A stretch of DNA of 64,000 bases from Pochonia chlamydosporia 170. Taxonomy: Eukaryota > Ascomycota > Sordariomycetes > Hypocreales > Clavicipitaceae. The notes beneath the pieces were generated by a model that searched no databases, had not been told where the DNA came from, and saw nothing but the letters and a program-made list of their open reading frames with translations. A program made the position numbers and the translations under genes. Below, piece by piece: positions 58,066-64,000 of this stretch. The stretch spans positions 930,001-994,000 of the forward strand of contig NC_035791.1 in NCBI RefSeq assembly GCF_001653235.2. The letters are read 5' to 3'. How positions within the stretch are numbered: the stretch's first letter is position 1; each line of letters begins with the position of its first letter.

Positions 58066-59415
58066 ATGGAGCAGCATAATTCCATCATCCACCCCAAAGC
58101 AGAGTACCATGCAATGGCGGCTGTGCGGGCTGCCAAATTACGCTCTGGCAGTCGTCAGCAAAGAAACATATGGCTGCGGAGTTATTTCAACCATGCAAAC
58201 ACGATTCGCGAGGGATTTTGGGAGAATCCAGTCGAAGCCTCCGCTCTCTGGGCCCTTTCATATAACGTGGAATATTGCATGAGAGACTACGTTAATGTTT
58301 CGCGGCACGAATTGGACATCGCCAAAGCGCAATTCGACCGCCGCGGCCGCAAGTTCCCGGCACATCGTGCCGGAAAGGCCAGTACGACAGGCAACACTAC
58401 CCGAAAAGAGTACAAAGTATCGGAAACCGAGAAAGGCCGCTTACAGCGGGCGTTTTTCAGGCTCGAAATTTACCTTCAGTGTTTCCCGTCCATCAGTGCG
58501 GAGTCGGAGACGGAAAAAGACGTCCAGATTCACGATTTCTTCGGCAAACTGCGGCTTTGGGAAATACAAGAGATCAGATGTTTATACTATCACTTCAAGA
58601 CTCGGCTGATTGAATACCTGGATAGGTTAGAAAATCAGCTGGTAGACACGGCTGTGGCAGCAATGTCATACGCGGATGGTCGGGCTTGTAAGCAAAGTCG
58701 TTGTAACGAATGTCGGATCCAGCATGCACAAGAGGGTCGAGGTTGTCCATTCCGTGGGCCACTATCCATGTATTACGGTGAATCCAGAACAGCTCACGTA
58801 ACTTCCTTGTTTGCGGCTATCGCATCAGAGGGATTGGCCAGTCTGACTCGGTTTTTGGGCATGTCCGACGATTCGAGACGGCGAGAGTTCGTACAGAGGT
58901 CGTCGTACCACAACTCGGGCAATCATTTCGATGATGTAATTCTTTCAGCTGCGATCGAATCACCAGAGCGCGGGATTTTGGGAAATACATCGAGTGATAT
59001 GGAGAAAGAATACGCCCCAAGTGCCCGTTCTAAGTGGAGCAATGGTTACGAGAATTGGGACTCGCCGTCTGCTAGAGGAGAGGGAGTTGGGTATCTCACA
59101 TGGAGGATTCATCAAAGGGAAACATTGGGATACATTTTTTGGGACGCACGTCGCTTAAAGCCAAGGAATATCTCTGCAGCAATCGAGGAGGCACTTAATC
59201 GACGCGTGCAAAGCCACGTTGTTGATCGCGACAACGAGCAATGCGCTGTAGCTCGATTATTCCATCTTCAAATTTCTCAAGAGGTTATGCAATACTTTAT
59301 TCGAATCTATGGGACTCAGTTGTATTCGCCTCATGAGGAGGAACCTAAAAGACGACAAGGCTTCACACCTCCTGGTAGCACATCAAAGAGACCGAGGTTG
59401 GAGGAGCGGCGCTGA
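58066..59415 (+). CDS. Uncharacterised fungal protein with a Cys cluster
   Basis: 449 aa in one exon. The segment KGRLQRAFFRLEIYLQCFP near 123-141 resembles a helix pattern seen in many uncharacterised, often F-box-like, fungal proteins, but no F-box is visible upstream. Four Cys in ACKQSRCNECRIQHAQEGRG and the next residues (208, 213, 216, 227) could bind zinc. The middle has acidic and aromatic stretches (YENWDSPS, GYIFWDARRLKP) and the C-terminus is basic (KRPRLEERR), a possible nuclear signal. It follows the dehydrogenase on the same strand, 0.9 kb away, without evidence of shared function. An upstream exon cannot be excluded. Confidence 0.7.
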   Translation: MEQHNSIIHPKAEYHAMAAVRAAKLRSGSRQQRNIWLRSYFNHANTIREGFWENPVEASALWALSYNVEYCMRDYVNVSRHELDIAKAQFDRRGRKFPAHRAGKASTTGNTTRKEYKVSETEKGRLQRAFFRLEIYLQCFPSISAESETEKDVQIHDFFGKLRLWEIQEIRCLYYHFKTRLIEYLDRLENQLVDTAVAAMSYADGRACKQSRCNECRIQHAQEGRGCPFRGPLSMYYGESRTAHVTSLFAAIASEGLASLTRFLGMSDDSRRREFVQRSSYHNSGNHFDDVILSAAIESPERGILGNTSSDMEKEYAPSARSKWSNGYENWDSPSARGEGVGYLTWRIHQRETLGYIFWDARRLKPRNISAAIEEALNRRVQSHVVDRDNEQCAVARLFHLQISQEVMQYFIRIYGTQLYSPHEEEPKRRQGFTPPGSTSKRPRLEERR

Positions 59416-62400
59416 ACGGGCATACACTTGATCATCTCTGTCCGAAGTCTCTTCTCACTTGCTTTTGTACGGGGAGGAGACTTGGATTGAGTTAAACCTT
59501 TCTCGGGAAACCTTACTACGGTTGAGCATTTGAGATTTGGAAGATTACGTATCTGCGTGGGAGGAGGCTGGGATGAACTTACAAAAACAACAAAATAATT
59601 TCACATGTGTGAGGGATTTATGAACTAAATTTTAAAGCATATTCGCAGTAATGATAATAATTTCACCGAAACAAGGTCTCCATCCAGGAAATCGGAAAGT
59701 CTCTACCATCCATGTGATGTAACTGGATGGGTAGTGGTTCGCAAGTTGCCTTGAGGGCAACAGCAACGGCACCGAAAGACACTTACGTCGAAAATGACGA
59801 CGCTAACCAACCTTTTCCTATCCCCTCATTACGAAATCAGAGCCAAGTGACCAAAAGTTCTTCAAAGACCGCATGACATTCTTGGCATTTCTTACCAATC
59901 TCCTCCCCCGGAGCCGGACGTGACCACGCGGACATGCTTTCAACCAAGGCAGACGAATAAAACTCGCAAGCGCTAACCATGTGTGTAAAACTACTGTGAC
60001 TTGCAAAAAAGGCAATCTTTTTCGACTTTGATAAAGTCCTACGATACAAGGTGCCTGGTAGTCTAGAACCCAAGACAGCCTAGATCCACTTATGATCGAG
60101 GTGAGACCAGGCTGACCGGTGGCAAACTGCGAGACAGGTAACAAATGTTTGCTCTTTGTGGTAGCTACAATAAAGGAAGAGCTGGGCATTTGAAACGGCA
60201 ACTGCTTTAAGATGCTCACCGGGTAAAATGTGCTGACAATTGGGACAACTTGCCAAATCTGACTGCAGTGTAAGCTTCGTTGATGTGGGTGGCGAATGCG
60301 TGGCTAGCCAGGCTTCCCGTTGAATTGACATTGGGCATTTTGCCGCTTGAATGACTGTTTGCCGATCATGCTGCCGCGATAGACGAAGGGGTGTCCGTTT
60401 AGCAGATGTGGAGTTTGACTTGACATGGTCGTGATTGTTGGTTACACAATTGCATGGAGTTGTGGACAATTTGCAACGCTCGCCACGCGCCAGCTAGGCT
60501 GTACAACCACACGTCTTTGGAGGAAGCATTCAGGAGACATTCGTGGTCAGTCACTTGGCCAACACTTTGGATAATGGTTTCACAAAGCTGGCGTTGCCAG
60601 CTTTTCTTTTTCCACTTCATGTGGCCGACCTGCGTGGCCAAGCTTGAAACGAGTGTTGTAGCGCGCGACTACAGCTGGCCATGGCCGTCCCGACGAGGTG
60701 GAAGCGAATGAGGGCATTGAGACAGAGAGTTGTGGTTTCATCCTCCACAAAACGGGATAGGAACTGCATGTTGGAGCAACAGAAGCGATTTGGATTGCGA
60801 ACCAGGTCGCCGAGCATCATGATGGTTCGTTCAGGGTAGAGTGAGGAGTTGACCTGGTTCGAAGTTACGGGCGCTTGTGTGGCTGGTGAGACAGGAAGGA
60901 TCAATGGTTTGGTATTGGGGCGCAGCATTTGAGCGGCTCCTTCCCCATGTATTGACGATCACCCGACGTAAATGCTCCTAGTTTGGAGCATAAGCCACAA
61001 TGCGGCCGCTACATGTCCTTGCCCATGAACCTGATTCGAATTAATTATCAATCGTTCACTGGGATTTCATTGCAGTTTGCTTGGTGCCTTCATATAGAAT
61101 ATAGTGTATAAAGCAGAAAGGAAATCTCGTGAAGCAAAGCGATAGTGTCGATAATCGAGCCTGCACGACTGGCGGTTACATCTTTGTGGTCTGCACTGCG
61201 GACTACAAAGAAGATCGTGAGAAATGCATCACACTCTGCCAATGCCATCATTTCCAAGCCAAGACTGCCATTGCTCGATGGTCCGTCGACCTCCACACTT
61301 TGAGGCTCTTCACCATTATCCACACAAGCCGTCTTGGTGCTGCATGTCTGCCCTAGTAAGGATTTGATGCTTGTAAGGATTAATTGATGCAAGGCCAGCA
61401 CTGCCTCTCCGCTGCAAGGAACCACCAGAAAAACACTGCCTCAGTCTCGCATCGAGCATCGCATCGGCCATGTATTATCAATTCCATCAGTCGCTTGTCC
61501 GTTTTAGGACATGCATCGCACCGAAAACCTCAAATTAGTCGCACATGCAACCAAGATTGAAAATAAACCATGATCAACATCGTCATGTTTGCATTCAATC
61601 GCCATGCCTTTTCCCTGATGATGGGCGCTGGAGGCCGTCAAGAGGTGCTAAATATTGCACACGAGTTATGTACTGACAGCGAATCCTCCGCGCGGCCTTT
61701 GTTGCTTACCCTTTGAAATGCAATACACATTTTCTCCTTTACTACCAAGGTACCAGACACGTACGATTGAGTCCTGCACAACGACACGAATGCATTTGGG
61801 GGCCGTTTGAGCAAACATGACTTGTGGCGCGTGGCTGGAAAGGGCTGAGAGGGACACGGATGAAGCCGTCTGACAAAGTGACGAACCAGGACAAGGAGCG
61901 GGAGGCAGCCAGTTCAGAGACCTGGGAGGGATATTTGTGGTCCTTGTCAGTCTGGAGAAAGTTCATTGTCAGAACGATGTTGTTCTTGTGAAGAAAGTTG
62001 TAAACATTTTGGCACTGATTGATAGTGGGCATCAGAATGCGACGTGAAGTGAAGGTAGCAACAGTGCAACTTGACATGGCATGGTATTTGCTAGCAAGCA
62101 GCATTCTGACTCGCCAATCCCATCAACACCATCAACCAATTGTCACCAATGGCTTTTTGGCATGACATTTTGACACGTCAACACCGACACCCCAGACTTG
62201 GCACCCCAAAACCACTGGTCAATGCATCCCACGGGTACGAACCAAGGGATTCGACGCCGGCTATCGCTGTTTCTTTCTGGTTGTCGGAATCGTAAATTAC
62301 GTAGCTATGTCTCAGGCATGCTCACTTGATCACGAAAAGAAAAATCTTGAAAGTCAGGGTCCAATGCAGCCTCGTTTTGCGACGAGGCACGACGCGATGC

Positions 62401-64000
62401 AGTTCCAAGAATTCGGTCCAAGGTGAAGCCACCCGCCGGCAGTTTTTCGATAGTTGTGTCCATAGATACGAGATGGTCTGTGACGGGGAGGCACTGCGAA
62501 CTAAAGGAGAGGGCATTCTGCGTCAGCGGCGATCAATAAAACACCAACAAGAGACGACTGGTACCTGGGAATGACGTCCTCTGGTGGTTGCCGATGTAAT
62601 CCGACCAGTCAATAGTTGCAGATAGGACCAAATCGGTCGCCTCGCGCCTTATGGTGGCTTTTTGCTTTGCCTCTCTGTGATCTGTGGCAGAGGTCAGGTG
62701 GCCCTCTCTCGTCCCGTTGCCAGTGATGGGCATTGAATTTTGTGACCTCATCGCTCCAGATGTCAGTTCGTGGCCAGCATTTCCCAAGCAAACCAGACTT
62801 GAATGCAATTTGTTGTGAGAGCTCATTGCGCAGCTAGCGGCAGCAAGTGCTGACTCCAGCCAGGGGGAGAGGACTGGGCAGTTCCTGGTGAGGGCCAAGG
62901 AAGGAGCGAGACAGCGAAAGTCAAGCACCCATCTGAATGAAGGAAGGAAGGAGGCTCCCACTCTCCCACTTCCCTCCTTCTTCCCTGCGCCGACCAGGCA
63001 ACACTGCCCCTTTCTAAGGCTGAAGTGAGAAAAATGCCCACACAGATGGTTCGCCAGCTTTGGCATCCACCATTACCACCAAACACAACAACGGCTCACG
63101 CCATCCACCCCCCCGACTGCGACTTTGCGACTGCCTCCAGTCCCGACATGTCCCTCGTCCCCACGGAATCAGAGGGCATGGGACCAAGGCCCGCCACGGG
63201 AACCAATGGCCCGTTGGGTGGCCCGGCGAGCCACCCCGTCTTGCCCTTTACTCCTTGAGCCTCTGACACTGATGATATGGGAGAACTGCAAGCCTCCCAG
63301 GCAGGACGCAGGCAGGACGCTGAGCAGTCGCCACTGGGATATGCAGGTCTTCGCAGCAACTCCGCATAGGACCAATCCACAGGACAGACTGTCACCGTCG
63401 CCCACCCATATGTCACAGGCGCCATCGCCATTGACCTACGGGCAGCTATGCCGAGGTGAGTCAATTCGCTGAACCGCATGACGCTGGGAGAGAGGACTAT
63501 TGGGAACGATATCGGTCGTCCTGTCCGATCCTTCAATCATCGGTTCCGACCATCCATGATGGGGTTCATGTTTGGGGAAGCGCTGGACAAAGGCTATGTC
63601 GACACACAAAACAACCAAACAGCACGAATTGGAACTCCGTACTGAACACAAGCAATCAGTACTTCGCGCTGGACTTTGGCTGAACAGAGGTCGAAAATTC
63701 TGGCCAACACCTGTTCCTCTCAGGTGCGGCCTCCCAAACGAGGAAGCCATAACGAATGAAGCCGCCCCCAAATTAGGCTGTCTATTTTCATACCACCTTG
63801 GCCACCAGGATCTTCAGCCCAGAGAGACCCAGGAGTTCGCGCTTGTTTCGAATCCCTACGACGAGATATCTGCTTGTGGCCGTGATTCCTCCTTGGCAAA
63901 TTTTAACGCCGTCTTATTTGTTCATACTGGCGGCATTGTGAACATTGATGCGGATGCAAATGCAAACAAAATGCTTTGCATTCTTGCGCCAGGTGTTCGC
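59416..64000. other. 4.6 kb without a convincing gene
   Basis: Overlapping short ORFs on both strands. At 59.8-60.5 kb minus-strand frames contain CPNCQHILPGEH and KKCQECHAVFEEL, Cys-pair motifs that look protein-like but sit in different frames with no clear gene model. The rest shows nothing recognisable. A gene may begin beyond the window edge. Confidence 0.45.

Noticed and set aside
57851..58066. 71-codon minus-strand ORF containing ILALTGMERW
   Set aside because: It resembles an F-box-like phrase by chance, overlaps the start of a long plus-strand gene and has no further domain.
62533..63066. 177-codon minus-strand ORF near the window end
   Set aside because: No protein-like pattern; overlapping ORFs of similar quality occur on the other strand.

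Overview
The window looks like nuclear DNA of a filamentous ascomycete. Genes carry short introns (about 40-135 bp) with GT..AG borders and CTAAC-type branch sites. Housekeeping genes are eukaryotic (ARPC3, TRM6, SDA1), and several families are fungal: UstYa-type oxidase, 2EXR, DUF6604, Zn2Cys6 factor, GH75 chitosanase. The mix of secreted hydrolases, chitin-modifying enzymes and small cysteine-rich secreted proteins suggests Hypocreales, perhaps Clavicipitaceae, but that placement is inference. All exon joins were made by eye from splice signals and reading frame; none was checked against transcripts.

Layout. 1-12 kb is accessory DNA: a secreted GH5 mannanase, a tyrosine-rich decapeptide-repeat gene with a frameshift, a divergently placed UstYa-type oxidase, a GH75 chitosanase, a small secreted killer-toxin-like protein and a 2EXR protein. 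12.4-16.8 kb has no recognisable gene. 16.8-25.3 kb holds a DUF6604 protein whose N-terminal part is broken, then ARPC3, TRM6 and a PHO-4 type phosphate transporter. 25.3-34 kb is gene-poor and contains two paralogous small cysteine-rich secreted proteins. 34-41 kb holds a FucP-like sugar transporter, a small unknown protein, SDA1 and a Zn2Cys6 factor. 41.8-44.9 kb holds remains of an NLR-like locus: a decayed coiled-coil ORF, an ATPase-like ORF and a solo nucleoside-phosphorylase domain protein. 45.8-48 kb has two unknown proteins. 48.9-57.2 kb holds a chitin-synthase-like GT2, a CBM18-CE4-CBM18-CBM18 deacetylase and a UDP-HexNAc-type dehydrogenase. An unknown protein follows at 58-59.4 kb, and the last 4.6 kb shows no convincing gene.

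The most interesting unit is the 48.9-57.2 kb trio. A membrane polymerase that would use UDP-GlcNAc, an extracellular deacetylase and an enzyme making a UDP-uronic acid together suggest an acidic, partly deacetylated, glycosaminoglycan-like surface polymer. The polymer itself is inference. The second candidate is the tyrosine-rich repeat gene next to the UstYa homologue, which resembles a dikaritin RiPP locus but lacks dibasic cleavage sites and carries a frameshift.
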